From Alteraurantiacibacter aestuarii (GTDB lineage Bacteria > Pseudomonadota > Alphaproteobacteria > Sphingomonadales > Sphingomonadaceae), in assembly GCF_009827405.1 (NCBI RefSeq), contig NZ_WTYY01000003.1, positions 496,001 through 560,000 of the forward strand: 64,000 nucleotides of DNA. The letters run 5' to 3'. Shown here piece after piece: positions 45,665 to 55,383 of this stretch. The notes below the pieces were generated by a model. That model saw only the letters and a program-made list of their open reading frames with translations. It was not told the DNA's origin and ran no database searches. Position 1 is the first letter of the stretch. Each line of letters begins with the position of its first letter. A program made the position numbers and the translations under genes.

Positions 45665-48210
45665 CAGAAGTTGTACCTCAGCCCCAGCCAAGCCTGACGG
45701 CCATACTGATAGGGATAGCTGATGCTGACATGCTCCTTTGACGGGATGCGGTTCAGCATGTTCTCCAGCCGCAGGTCAGCCGTCAGGCTGCCAAACTGGC
45801 TGCGGATCACCTCGACCTGGACGTTCAGGTTCACATCGAAATTGTCGCGATAGCGGACATCGTCATAGACATCGTAACGCACACCATCGACCGTCTGATT
45901 GACCGTCGTATCTTCAATCTGGTCAAAGCCGGTGCGGTAGCGGAAGTTGAGATTGGTGGTCACGCGGTCGTCCAGCCACAAGGCCGTCCATGTCGCGTTG
46001 GCGATGAAGGGCGCGGCATAGTCCAGTCGGCGGTTCATCTGCTTGATTTCGAGTCCGGAGATGAGATCGCCATGATAAAGGAAGATGTCCTCCCCGAATT
46101 CCTCATCATCCGATGTCTCGAAGTAGTCGGCATTATTGCTTCTGGTGGTGCTGTAATTCATGTTCAGCGCCAGTGAGTGGCGGGTCCCCAGACTGCGCAG
46201 CCATTCGAGGGAGATACCCTTGTAAGTGCTCCTGCCGTCATTGGTGATTGTGTAGGAACGATAGAGGCTGGTGCCGGTCGCTGTATCCACCGTCACCAGC
46301 TCGGAGGGGGAACTGGCGAATTCGTCCTTGCCCCGGCGATAGATGCCTTTCAGCCGCACCTGTCCGCCCAGCACGGTGCCGGTCAGCGCTGCGGTCAGCT
46401 CGTCCGAATAGGGCGTGTCGAGATCGGCCTGTCCGTAGCTGGCGGGCTGGGTCTCGCGATAGAGCGTCCAGTCGCTGTCGGCAAAGACCACATCATTGCC
46501 GACAACGGTGCCCTCGCGCCGGTACAGGATCGTGCGCGGATAGGCCTCGCGAATGGCATAGGCGAGCATGCTCTTGCCATAATACCGGTTCGCGCCGGCA
46601 GTCAGGACCCAGCCTTCCAGCGGCAGGTTCCAGCTTGCGGCAAGGCGCGGCGCGAAATCGTGATTGCCGAGGAAGCTTTCGTAGTCATAACGCAAGCCGC
46701 CGCGCAGGTCGAACGCCCCGGCGCTCAGACTATACTCGGCCCAGGCAAACAGCTTATCCAGCCCGACGGCGACATCATACTGCTTGCCGAAATTATACTG
46801 GCCAAGCGCATATTCGCCATCCGCGCAGGTGTTGGCAGTGGTGTCCTGACAGATGATCGTTCCGGTAACGCCATAACTGCCCGGCAGGTCCGCCACCGTA
46901 TCACCGCGTGAGTAGGAGTACTGGTCTTCCGGCCGGCTGCGAAAGGCATCGACACGCTCATAGCCAAAGCCGCCGCGCAATGTTCCCGCACCGATCTGGC
47001 TGGAGGCGTTGAAGCTGAGCGCGTAATTGTCCTGCGTCTGGTCCAGATTGCCATTGCCGCCCAATGAGCAGGTGGAACTGCTGCAGACGCCGCCGAAGGT
47101 CGTGTTGGACGGGATGGAATAGCCTGGCGTGGATGATTCCCGGCCGCTGTTGGAATGGGTGTAGGCTGCGACAACTTCCCAGTTCAGATCGCCCCTGTTC
47201 GCCAGCTCGATCTCGCCAGTGAAGCCACCACCCTTGGTCAGGACATCAAGACCAAGCGCATTGTTTCGCGAATTCATCGTTTCATACGGTGAATAGGCGG
47301 CCTTGGCGCGCAGCGTCATGTCATCCGACAGATCGGCAACGATGCTGGCCAGGTAATTGTCGCTGGTGCTGCTCTCGGTGTAGCTGCCGCCGCCGTAATT
47401 CGGGTGGCGGTAACTGGTCACCTCGGCAATCTTGCGTCCTGCGGCGAGCAGGATCGCCACGTCTTGGGACAGCGGCATATCCACGCTGCCGCCAAAGCGC
47501 CATTGGTGGAACTGCGGCGAGACCGGCAATGGATCGTCGCCAAAGGCCGCCAGCGTGGCATCGGATACGTTGAAACCGGTGATGCCGTCACCGGTGTAAA
47601 AACCGTAGGCTTCGGCAGCGAGATAGCGCCGGGGCGTGCGCGTGGTGATTTCCAGCGCGCCGCCGGTGAAGCTGCCATATTCGGCCGATATGTTGGAATC
47701 GCGCAGGATGATCTCGCCGATCAGGCTGGAATCAAGCCAGATTGTCTGCGCCGAATTTCCGGCAGGTTCGTTGGCATTGTAGACGTTGTCATTGGTGATA
47801 TCGAGCCGGCTGTTCACGTCCATGCCGTCTATCGTGATCAGGTTCTCATAAATCCGCCCGCCTGAAATCGAGATGTTCGCCGGACGCAGATCAATGATGT
47901 CATCGGGTGAGGCCAGGCCCTCTTCGCGCGTGAACTGGACGGTCGGCAGGATCTTGAGCAGCTGGTTCACATCGCCCGAGCCGGGGGTGCGGTCCTCGAT
48001 CTCATCCTCGCCGATTATCGACGTGCCTGAATCCACACCCGTATCGTCCGCGCCCGAATTGATGGTGTAGCTTTCGCCGACACCGTCCCCCTCGGCAATG
48101 ATCTCCGGAAGCGTGACGGCCTGCACGTCCTGCGCCTGAACTGCTGGCGCAAGCAGCAGGCCCTGGCTGGCGACAAGGGCAAGAATGGATGTGTGGGATC
48201 TGGTGAACAT
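45664..48210 (-). CDS. TonB-dependent outer-membrane receptor
   Basis: 848 residues from the ATG at 48210, which has GGAGG upstream; the open frame to 48405 adds non-family sequence. A signal peptide (1-27, VQAQ), a TonB-box-like segment (residues 30-45), a plug domain (about 65-190, ITIDGMDVNSRLD) and a beta-barrel that closes with a typical aromatic C-terminus (QAWLGLRYNF). The substrate is unknown; a Fur-like palindrome upstream and the coupled di-haem peroxidase suggest iron, haem or another metal complex. There is no N-terminal signalling domain, so it does not act as a FecA-type sigma-factor sensor. Confidence 0.93.
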   Translation of the reverse strand: MFTRSHTSILALVASQGLLLAPAVQAQDVQAVTLPEIIAEGDGVGESYTINSGADDTGVDSGTSIIGEDEIEDRTPGSGDVNQLLKILPTVQFTREEGLASPDDIIDLRPANISISGGRIYENLITIDGMDVNSRLDITNDNVYNANEPAGNSAQTIWLDSSLIGEIILRDSNISAEYGSFTGGALEITTRTPRRYLAAEAYGFYTGDGITGFNVSDATLAAFGDDPLPVSPQFHQWRFGGSVDMPLSQDVAILLAAGRKIAEVTSYRHPNYGGGSYTESSTSDNYLASIVADLSDDMTLRAKAAYSPYETMNSRNNALGLDVLTKGGGFTGEIELANRGDLNWEVVAAYTHSNSGRESSTPGYSIPSNTTFGGVCSSSTCSLGGNGNLDQTQDNYALSFNASSQIGAGTLRGGFGYERVDAFRSRPEDQYSYSRGDTVADLPGSYGVTGTIICQDTTANTCADGEYALGQYNFGKQYDVAVGLDKLFAWAEYSLSAGAFDLRGGLRYDYESFLGNHDFAPRLAASWNLPLEGWVLTAGANRYYGKSMLAYAIREAYPRTILYRREGTVVGNDVVFADSDWTLYRETQPASYGQADLDTPYSDELTAALTGTVLGGQVRLKGIYRRGKDEFASSPSELVTVDTATGTSLYRSYTITNDGRSTYKGISLEWLRSLGTRHSLALNMNYSTTRSNNADYFETSDDEEFGEDIFLYHGDLISGLEIKQMNRRLDYAAPFIANATWTALWLDDRVTTNLNFRYRTGFDQIEDTTVNQTVDGVRYDVYDDVRYRDNFDVNLNVQVEVIRSQFGSLTADLRLENMLNRIPSKEHVSISYPYQYGRQAWLGLRYNF

Positions 48211-48258
48211 GAATACCTCCGGTTGGCGCGACGGGCCGGCAGGTAACAATGCACAACA

Positions 48259-48283
48259 GCTAATGCAAGCGATTCGCATTAGC
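48259..48283 (-). promoter_or_regulatory. Fur-box-like palindrome upstream of the TonB-dependent receptor
   Basis: A 25-bp element with perfect 8-bp arms GCTAATGC (48259-48266) and GCATTAGC (48276-48283). The inner part contains TGCGAAT on the minus strand, a half-site also found in the pair before tonB. It lies 49 bp before the receptor start, where a repressor would act. Fur is the leading candidate; a different palindrome-binding regulator is not excluded. Confidence 0.5.
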
Positions 48284-48507
48284 ATAAAATGACCTAGTCC
48301 TGGCTCAATGGCCCTTGCGGGATCGGCAGGCTGAAGGGGAGATTGCGCCAATGCGGGCGCTACGCAGAGGTAACACCGGGAAAAGCGTGCCAGGTCGGGC
48401 CGCAATGCAGGGCGATTACCTGCGAGTGGGTGGAGTTGCCTTCAATCCCGGCAAAACGGCATCATGCCAGCGCCGCCGCCGGTGAAGTGATCCGCGCTTT
48501 CGGAACG

Positions 48508-49407
48508 TCAATCGATGGACGTAACGGACGATTCGATCGGCAGCACGTCCACGGAAACCTGCAGGGTCTGGCCGGCGTTGCCGTGAAACACCCCGTCCAC
48601 CGGCGCGACATCAGCATAATCGCGGCCCATCGCCACGATGATATGATCGCCGCCGACCACCAGATCATTGGTCGGGTCAAAGCCGACCCAGCCCAGTTCC
48701 TCTCCGCACCAGATGTTGACCCAGGCGTGCATCGCATCGCAGCCCACCAGACGCTCGCGGCCCGGTGGCGGGATGGTTCGCAGATAGCCGCTGACATAGC
48801 CTGCCGGAATGCCGTGGGACCGCAGCGCCGCGATCATGATGTGGGCGAAATCCTGGCATACGCCGCGCCGCTGGCGGAATGCCTCCTTCGGCGGAGTCTC
48901 CGTCTTGGTGGCATCGCTGTCATAGGAAAACTGCGAGTAGATGGCGTGCATCAGCAGCTTGCCCGCCTGCAGCACGCTGTCCGCCGGGTTCAGGAAGGAA
49001 TGCGCCCAGTCACCGATCTCCGCATCGATCTTCACAATCGGGGAATTGAACAGATAGAGCGCAGGCCCGGATTCCGACAGATCGCGGCTGCGCCAGCCCG
49101 CGCGGCGGATCTCAGCCACGCTGGGGCAGGGCACGGTCAGATCCAGCACCCGCGGCGCAACCTCGATCGAGAAGGCGCTCTCAATCCGCAGCGAGGAAAT
49201 CGGCTCGCTCAGAAGCAGGCGACTGGAATTGACGACGTAAGGCCCATGCGCGCTGACCACGGAATTGGCGTGGGGCGTAACGGTGAGGCGATAGTCGAAC
49301 AGGCGCTGGCCCGCCCAGGCGGTGGGTTCCAGCCGAACGTTGAAGCGGGCCAGCCGCACCAGTGCGGCATAGCGGATATCGGTCACATGCAGGACGCGGA
49401 AAATCAT
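48508..49407 (-). CDS. Transglutaminase-like cysteine-protease-fold protein (small)
   Basis: 299 residues. An N-terminal beta-rich part (bacterial transglutaminase N-domain) leads into a transglutaminase-like core with the triad C184 (RRGVCQDFAHIM), H227 (CDAMHAWVNIW) and D244 (VGFDPTND). Such proteins act as transglutaminases, amidases or peptidases. It ends the operon of three: the start overlaps the ATP-grasp/alpha-E gene by 4 bp. No signal peptide, so it is cytoplasmic. The substrate is not known. Confidence 0.92.
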   Translation of the reverse strand: MIFRVLHVTDIRYAALVRLARFNVRLEPTAWAGQRLFDYRLTVTPHANSVVSAHGPYVVNSSRLLLSEPISSLRIESAFSIEVAPRVLDLTVPCPSVAEIRRAGWRSRDLSESGPALYLFNSPIVKIDAEIGDWAHSFLNPADSVLQAGKLLMHAIYSQFSYDSDATKTETPPKEAFRQRRGVCQDFAHIMIAALRSHGIPAGYVSGYLRTIPPPGRERLVGCDAMHAWVNIWCGEELGWVGFDPTNDLVVGGDHIIVAMGRDYADVAPVDGVFHGNAGQTLQVSVDVLPIESSVTSID

Positions 49408-51896
49408 CCCAGCAGACTGCCCTGCGTGTTGCGATCAGGCCGCTCCACTTGCAGGAAATAGCGCTGCGAGAGCGCTTCCGACAGAGACAGCAGGCGCACT
49501 TCAACTTCCTGCACGGCCTCTTCAGTCACGCCCGCAGCCTCAAGGCTGAGGAGATCGGCCAGCATGGCGCGGGTTTCGCGCAGTGGCCGTTCCGGCACGC
49601 CATCCTCCACCAGCAGCGGCAGATTGGCGAGGTGCTCCTCAATATGGTTCAGCTGAAACAGCAGCGAGCGCGGATTGTTCGGGTCCAGCAGTACCAGATC
49701 GATAACCGGCACCTGCATCGGCCCGGTAAGATAGCGCGTGCGATAGACGATCTGGCTGTCACACAGATCCAGCAGCGCGCCCAGATCATCCACCCTGCTG
49801 TCCCCGAAGGCGAACTGGCGGGTCAGGCGGCAGCAATTGAGCGCGCGTTCAAGCCGCCTGCCAAGCTCCAGAAAGCGCCATGCAGGGCTTCGCACCATGT
49901 TCTCGGCAGTAAGACCAGAAAGCGTGCTCAGCCGTTCAATCAGCATGTTCGATGCGTTGAGCAGCGATTCGGAGTGATCCGCGTCGAACGAAGGCACTGG
50001 CCGATTGGCAACGCGCCAGAAATCGGTCGACATGCGATCGCGCAGTCCGCGACCGATCTCGCGCGTCCGACCGATCAGCGCGGCAACCCCGCCCGGCGAT
50101 CCTTTTTCTGCGAATGCGCTGCCGCAAATCCTGATGACCGGAGACCTGGCCTGCTCTGCCTTGATCGCGCCCCACTGGACGAGGATATCGACCAGCCTTG
50201 CGATGGTGTCGGGGCCTCTGCCCGCGCCGCCATCCACATCGATCGGGCTGCCGGCCAGGCTGCGGATGACGCGGACGGTCATCTCCGCGCGCTCGGCATA
50301 GCGGCTGAACCAGAACAGATTGTCTGCCGCCTGACTGGCCAGAATGCCGCCGCTGCGCAGGATCGGCGGGGATTCGCCGGCACCCAGCAGGCTTTCCTGC
50401 TGGATCGGAACATCATCGACAACGCACACATCAGCGGACAGGTCTCCATCGCCCATCAATGACGTGCGCAGATCACCAGATGATGACAGCCGGGCAAAGC
50501 CGCCGGGCATCACCTGCCAGTTGCCGTCTCCATCGCGGGCGACAAAGGCACGCAGCGTGAAGGGGCGGGGGACGAACTGGTCATCGACCAGCACCGGGCT
50601 GGTGGAAAGGTGGACGATCTCCTGCCCGCAATAATCAATCGGGCGCAGTTGCATGGCGGCCAGCAACGTGTCCTTCTCCGCCTCGCTGAACTGCGCACCG
50701 GCGCGCGTCCGGCCTGCCGGAAGGCCTTTGACATGGCCTCCGAAGGCGGAACTGATCACCAGATCCTCGAACCGCGCCTTGACCGTGCTGGCCTCGGTCT
50801 CCTGCCCGCACCACCATGTGGCGACATTGGGCAGCTTGAGCGGCGATCCCAGCAGCTTGGTTGCCAGCCGGGGCATGAAGGCGGAGAATGCATGCGATTC
50901 GACCACGCCGACACCGGGCCAGTTGGCCACCGTCAGCCCGCCATTCGACCACGCCTGAAACAGGTCGGGAATGCCGATCTGCGAATGGGAATCGAAAGCC
51001 AGCGGATCGATTTGCCGGGCGTTGATCCAGCGCCAGATGGCATCGATGCGCTTTGGCCCGGCAATGGTGCGCACGAACAGCTGATCGCTGATGACCGTCA
51101 GGTCCCGCCCTTCGACCAGCGGCAGGCCCAGATAACGCGCCAGATGCGCCTGTTCGGGATAGCTCTGGTTGTAAGGCCCGGCGGTCAGCAGGGCGATGCG
51201 CGGTTCATCTCGGTGGTTGTCAGCAGCAATCCCGCGCCGCAGATCGCCATAGAAACCGGCATGCCTGCGGGTGTTGATATCCGACAATAGCGAACCGGTG
51301 CTGCGCGACAGGGCGAGCCGGTTTTCCAGCGCATAGCCGATCCCGGTGGCAAAGCGCGTGCGGTCTGCCAGCACCCGCCATTCGCCATTGGGGCCGCGTG
51401 CCAGATCGGCGGCGTAAACGTGCAGGTAATGGCCGCCGCTGGGCTTGATGCCCACCATCTTGGGGACGAACTGCGAACTGCCCGAGATCACGGCGGCGGG
51501 CAGATGGCCTTCTGCCACCAGCCTTTGCGGCCCGTAGATATCGGCCACGATGCTTTCCAGCAGGCTGGCGCGCTGGATCAAACCCTGGGCGACCTGATCC
51601 CATTCTTCCGTACCAATCAGCAAGGGCATGGGGCTGAGCGGCCAGGGACGCTCATCCTCATCGCCGATCAGGCGGAAGGTGAGGCCCAGTTCCTGGCTTT
51701 CACGCGCCACCTGTTCCTGAATATTGCCGTGCGCCCCTTGTGAAAGCGACAGCAGGCGACGTGCAGTGGTTTCCCATTTGGCCGCGACGTTGGGCTGGGC
51801 GCCTGCATAAAGATCGCCGCGCTGCGAACTGGGCGCATAGGCGCCAAGGGCATTGTCAGGGGTGGGATCACCCCTTGTCACGGCAGTTTTTTCCAT
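49404..51896 (-). CDS. Circularly permuted ATP-grasp domain fused to alpha-E domain
   Basis: 830 residues. The first part (about 80-490) is a circularly permuted ATP-grasp type 2 domain (YGPQRLVAEGHLPAAVI, VLADRTRFATGIGYALENRLA, GPYNQSYPEQAHLARYLGLPLVEG). The second (about 505-810) is an all-alpha alpha-E domain (ASQAADNLFWFSRYAERAEMT, LCDSQIVYRTRYL). In many bacteria these are two separate genes; here they are fused. ATP-grasp enzymes of this kind are expected to activate a carboxylate and form a C-N bond. The true reaction is unknown. The stop overlaps the transglutaminase start downstream, and it begins 5 bp after the large transglutaminase gene. Confidence 0.93.
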   Translation of the reverse strand: MEKTAVTRGDPTPDNALGAYAPSSQRGDLYAGAQPNVAAKWETTARRLLSLSQGAHGNIQEQVARESQELGLTFRLIGDEDERPWPLSPMPLLIGTEEWDQVAQGLIQRASLLESIVADIYGPQRLVAEGHLPAAVISGSSQFVPKMVGIKPSGGHYLHVYAADLARGPNGEWRVLADRTRFATGIGYALENRLALSRSTGSLLSDINTRRHAGFYGDLRRGIAADNHRDEPRIALLTAGPYNQSYPEQAHLARYLGLPLVEGRDLTVISDQLFVRTIAGPKRIDAIWRWINARQIDPLAFDSHSQIGIPDLFQAWSNGGLTVANWPGVGVVESHAFSAFMPRLATKLLGSPLKLPNVATWWCGQETEASTVKARFEDLVISSAFGGHVKGLPAGRTRAGAQFSEAEKDTLLAAMQLRPIDYCGQEIVHLSTSPVLVDDQFVPRPFTLRAFVARDGDGNWQVMPGGFARLSSSGDLRTSLMGDGDLSADVCVVDDVPIQQESLLGAGESPPILRSGGILASQAADNLFWFSRYAERAEMTVRVIRSLAGSPIDVDGGAGRGPDTIARLVDILVQWGAIKAEQARSPVIRICGSAFAEKGSPGGVAALIGRTREIGRGLRDRMSTDFWRVANRPVPSFDADHSESLLNASNMLIERLSTLSGLTAENMVRSPAWRFLELGRRLERALNCCRLTRQFAFGDSRVDDLGALLDLCDSQIVYRTRYLTGPMQVPVIDLVLLDPNNPRSLLFQLNHIEEHLANLPLLVEDGVPERPLRETRAMLADLLSLEAAGVTEEAVQEVEVRLLSLSEALSQRYFLQVERPDRNTQGSLLG

Positions 51897-51901
51897 TGCG
51901 C

Positions 51902-54900
51902 TTATGATCCGGCACGCGCCGGGCGTCGCAGGTCAAGAGTCATGGGAAATTCTCCAGGCAATTCTTCGGGCGGCATGGCAACGGTTCCGGGGGAATGGCC
52001 ATGATCCTGAAACCGCGCCTTGCGCCGCGATTCAGCTTCATAGCTGTTGACCGGGACATCATCATACGACCGCCCGCCCGGATGTGCCACATGATAGACG
52101 CATCCGCCCAGCGACCGCCCGTTCCAGCTGTCGAGAATGTCGAACGTCAGCGGGGCGTGCGCCTTCATCGTGGGATGCAGGCAATTGGCCGTGGCCCATG
52201 CCTTGTAACGCACCCCGCCAACGCCTTCACCCGGCACGCCGGTGGCCGTCATCGGCACCCGCCGTCCGTTGCAGGCGATGATGTGGCGACCGGGGGTGAG
52301 GCCCTTGGCCCGCACCTGCAAGCGCTCTGTCGAACTGTCGACATAGCGCACCGTGCCGCCGATCGCGCCGGTCTCGCCCAGCACGTTCCACGGTTCCAGC
52401 GCGTGGCTGATTTCCAGCGTGACGCCGCCGCCTTCCACTTCGCCGTGGACCGGGAAGCGGAACTGGCGCTGCGCTTCGAACCAGTTGGGATCGAAGTCGT
52501 ATCCGGCCCCGCGCAGGTCCTCCAGCACGGTCATGAAATCCGCCCATACCGGGTGCGGCAACAGGAAACGATCGTGCAGCGCCGTGCCCCAGCGCACCAG
52601 TCCGCCATCCTGCGGCTCACGCCAGAACCATGCTGTCAGCGCCCGCAGCAGCAATTGCTGCGCCAGCGACATCTGCGGGTCTGGCGGCATCTCGAACCCG
52701 CGGAATTCGACCAGTCCCAGCCGCCCGGTCGGGCCGTCTGGCGAAAACAGCTTGTCGATGCAGATTTCGGTGCGGTGGGTATTGCCGGTCACGTCCACCA
52801 GCAGGTTGCGGAACAGCCGGTCGACCAGCCACGGGCGCTGATCCTCCTCATCGCGCGAGGGGACCTGCGCCAGGGCGATTTCCAGCTCATAGATACTGTC
52901 ATGGCGCGCCTCGTCGATGCGCGGGGCCTGGCTGGTCGGGCCGATGAACATTCCCGAAAACAGATAGCTGAGCGAGGGATGGCGCTGCCAGTAGAGGACA
53001 AAGCTCTTGAGCAGGTCGGCCCGGCGGATGAACGGCGAATCCAGCAGGCTTGGTCCACCCAGCACCAGATGGTTGCCACCGCCCGTCCCGATGGACCGCC
53101 CGTCCACCATGAACTTGTCGGCGGTCAGCCCGCACTCGCGCGCGGCGGTATAAAGCGTTTCGGTAATGAACACCGCTTCATCCCAGCTGGCCGCTGGCTG
53201 GACGTTCACCTCGATCACGCCGGGATCGGGGGTGATCTTCATCACCCGCAGGCGCGGATCGGGCGGCGGCGGATAGCCTTCGATGCGCACCGGCATGCGC
53301 TGCGCCTCGGCCACAGCTTCGATGCGGGCGACGATTTCCAGATAGTCTTCCAGCGCCTCCACCGGCGGGATGAACACTGACAGGTGATCGCCGCGCGGCT
53401 CTATCGTCAGCGCGGTGCGGACCGCGCCTTCGATGATCTTCTGTTCCGAACGCTCCTGCTGGTCATCGCCGCCACTGGCCACGCGCTCCTTGCGTTGTGC
53501 CGGTGCGGGCCTTGCTTCGGGGGCAGCGTCGGCATGTTCGACACCCTGCACCCGGTAATCGGCCAGCGGCTCACGCGGTTCGGCGGTGTCGCGCGGGTGG
53601 ATATAGGGATAGTCGGACGGCGGCACATAGGGCAGCGATCCCAGCGGCAGGCGGTATCCCAGCGCGCTGTCTCCCGGCACTGCGAACAGCGCGCCGCGCC
53701 GCACTTTCCACTTTTCGCTCTTCCAGCGGGATTGGCGCGAGGGTTCACTGTTCCAGCGCTGGATCGGCAGCACATAGCCAACCGGCCTGGACAGTCCGCG
53801 CTGGAACGTGCGCATGATGCGGCTGCGTTCCTCCGGATCGTCGATCTTGGGATCGTCCGGGCTGGTGTTATCGGGCAGCTGGGCTTCCTTGACGATCCAG
53901 CTGGCGGCGTCTTCGAACACCGGATTGATGAAGTCCTGATCCAGCCCGAAACCGTCGGCGACTTCCTGCAGGAACGGCAGCGCGCCTTCCTGGATCGCTT
54001 CATCCTGCTTGCGTGCAGCCTCGCCCTCGATCGGTTCACCCGCAATCAGGCTGGGATCGCGCCACACCGGCACGCCATCGGCGCGCCAGTACAGCGAATA
54101 GCCCCAGCGCGGCAGGCTCTCTCCGGGATACCATTTGCCCTGTCCGTGATGCAGCAGTGCAGTGGGCGCAAATTGCTGGCGCAGCTTGCGGATCAGCCGG
54201 TCGGCATAGGCCGCCTTGGTCGGGCCCACGGCATCGGCATTCCATTCCGGCGCTTCGAAATCATCGTCGGCAATGAAGGTCGGCTCACCACCTGTGGTCA
54301 GGCGAACGTCCTGCGCCACAAGATCGGCATCGACCTGCTGGCCCAGTTCCAGCAGCGCCTGCCAGCGCGCCGGGGTAAACGGCTTGGTGATGCGCACGGC
54401 CTCGGCAATGCGGGCAATGCTCATCTCGAAGTGGAAATCGACCTCGGCCGGCTCTGCCGCGCCGCTGATGGGGGCGGCGGTGTTGAAATGGGGCGTGGCG
54501 GCCAGCGGGATATGCCCTTCGCCGGCAAACAGCCCCGATGTCGCATCAAGCCCGACCCAGCCGGCACCGGGAAGATAGATCTCTGTCCAGGCATGCAGAT
54601 CGGTGAAGTCTTCTTCCGGCCCCCTGGGACCTTCGACAGCCTCCACATCGGCCTTCATCTGGATCAGATAGCCGGAGACGAAGCGCGCGGCATAGCCCAG
54701 CCGGCGCAATATCTGGATTTGCAGCCAGGCGCTGTCCCGGCACGATCCGGTGCCCAGGCTCAGCGTTTCTTCGGGTGACTGCACGCCCGGCTCCATGCGG
54801 ATGACATAGCCAATGCGGTTGGCCAGTTCCTGGTTCAGCGTGACCAGGAAATCGATCGTGCGACCTTTCCAGCCGGAGAACTGCGCCACCAGCGCATCAA

Positions 54901-55276
54901 ACAGCGGCCCGTGCTGCTCGGCCCCGAAATAGGCCGAAAGATCCTCACTCAGCGAGGGATCGTAGGAGAACGGCACGCTTTCGGCATAGGGATCGATGAA
55001 GAAGTCCAGCGGGTTGATTACCGCCAGTTCGGCCAGCAGATCCACCTCCACGGTGAAGTGGTCGACAGGCTCCGGAAAGACGATCCGCGCCTGCCAGTTG
55101 CCGTGCGGGTCCTGCTGCCAGTTGAGGAAATGGTTGGGCGGACTGATCTTGAGCGAATAATTGGGCACAGCGGTGCGGCTGTGCGGCGCGGGCCTGAGGC
55201 GCACGACCTGCGGCCCCAATCGGATCGGACGGTTGTAGCGATAGCGGGTGAGGTGATGCAGGGCTGCTTTGATCAT
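51902..55276 (-). CDS. Large transglutaminase-like protein with DUF2126 domain
   Basis: 1124 residues. An N-terminal transglutaminase-like part has an N-domain and a core with C179 ([11 protein letters not shown]), H228 ([12 protein letters not shown]) and D244 (VGLDATSG). From about residue 320 to the end is the DUF2126 module, recognisable by [28 protein letters not shown] and [25 protein letters not shown]2126 is always tied to this gene family, and its activity is unsettled; it may be ligase-like. It is the first gene of the three-gene operon. Length is normal for the family. Confidence 0.93.
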   Translation of the reverse strand: MIKAALHHLTRYRYNRPIRLGPQVVRLRPAPHSRTAVPNYSLKISPPNHFLNWQQDPHGNWQARIVFPEPVDHFTVEVDLLAELAVINPLDFFIDPYAESVPFSYDPSLSEDLSAYFGAEQHGPLFDALVAQFSGWKGRTIDFLVTLNQELANRIGYVIRMEPGVQSPEETLSLGTGSCRDSAWLQIQILRRLGYAARFVSGYLIQMKADVEAVEGPRGPEEDFTDLHAWTEIYLPGAGWVGLDATSGLFAGEGHIPLAATPHFNTAAPISGAAEPAEVDFHFEMSIARIAEAVRITKPFTPARWQALLELGQQVDADLVAQDVRLTTGGEPTFIADDDFEAPEWNADAVGPTKAAYADRLIRKLRQQFAPTALLHHGQGKWYPGESLPRWGYSLYWRADGVPVWRDPSLIAGEPIEGEAARKQDEAIQEGALPFLQEVADGFGLDQDFINPVFEDAASWIVKEAQLPDNTSPDDPKIDDPEERSRIMRTFQRGLSRPVGYVLPIQRWNSEPSRQSRWKSEKWKVRRGALFAVPGDSALGYRLPLGSLPYVPPSDYPYIHPRDTAEPREPLADYRVQGVEHADAAPEARPAPAQRKERVASGGDDQQERSEQKIIEGAVRTALTIEPRGDHLSVFIPPVEALEDYLEIVARIEAVAEAQRMPVRIEGYPPPPDPRLRVMKITPDPGVIEVNVQPAASWDEAVFITETLYTAARECGLTADKFMVDGRSIGTGGGNHLVLGGPSLLDSPFIRRADLLKSFVLYWQRHPSLSYLFSGMFIGPTSQAPRIDEARHDSIYELEIALAQVPSRDEEDQRPWLVDRLFRNLLVDVTGNTHRTEICIDKLFSPDGPTGRLGLVEFRGFEMPPDPQMSLAQQLLLRALTAWFWREPQDGGLVRWGTALHDRFLLPHPVWADFMTVLEDLRGAGYDFDPNWFEAQRQFRFPVHGEVEGGGVTLEISHALEPWNVLGETGAIGGTVRYVDSSTERLQVRAKGLTPGRHIIACNGRRVPMTATGVPGEGVGGVRYKAWATANCLHPTMKAHAPLTFDILDSWNGRSLGGCVYHVAHPGGRSYDDVPVNSYEAESRRKARFQDHGHSPGTVAMPPEELPGEFPMTLDLRRPARAGS

Positions 55277-55383
55277 GGAGCAGTAGTCCAGCCATTTGTG
55301 TTGCGGCGCAACAGAAATCGCAGGTTCCCGCTCCGGGGCATTGATCTCTCCGACATATCAAGAGTTCAGATCAAGAACCCGGA

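Noticed and set aside
44546..48210. A methanobactin (copper chelator) uptake locus
   Set aside because: A MauG-type peroxidase with a receptor fits partly, but no MbnP-like protein, precursor peptide or biosynthesis gene was found, so only a looser metal link is kept.
51995..54778. Two long plus-strand open frames antisense to the DUF2126 gene
   Set aside because: Both overlap a 1124-residue gene with clear domains and are rich in Arg, Pro and His without motifs.
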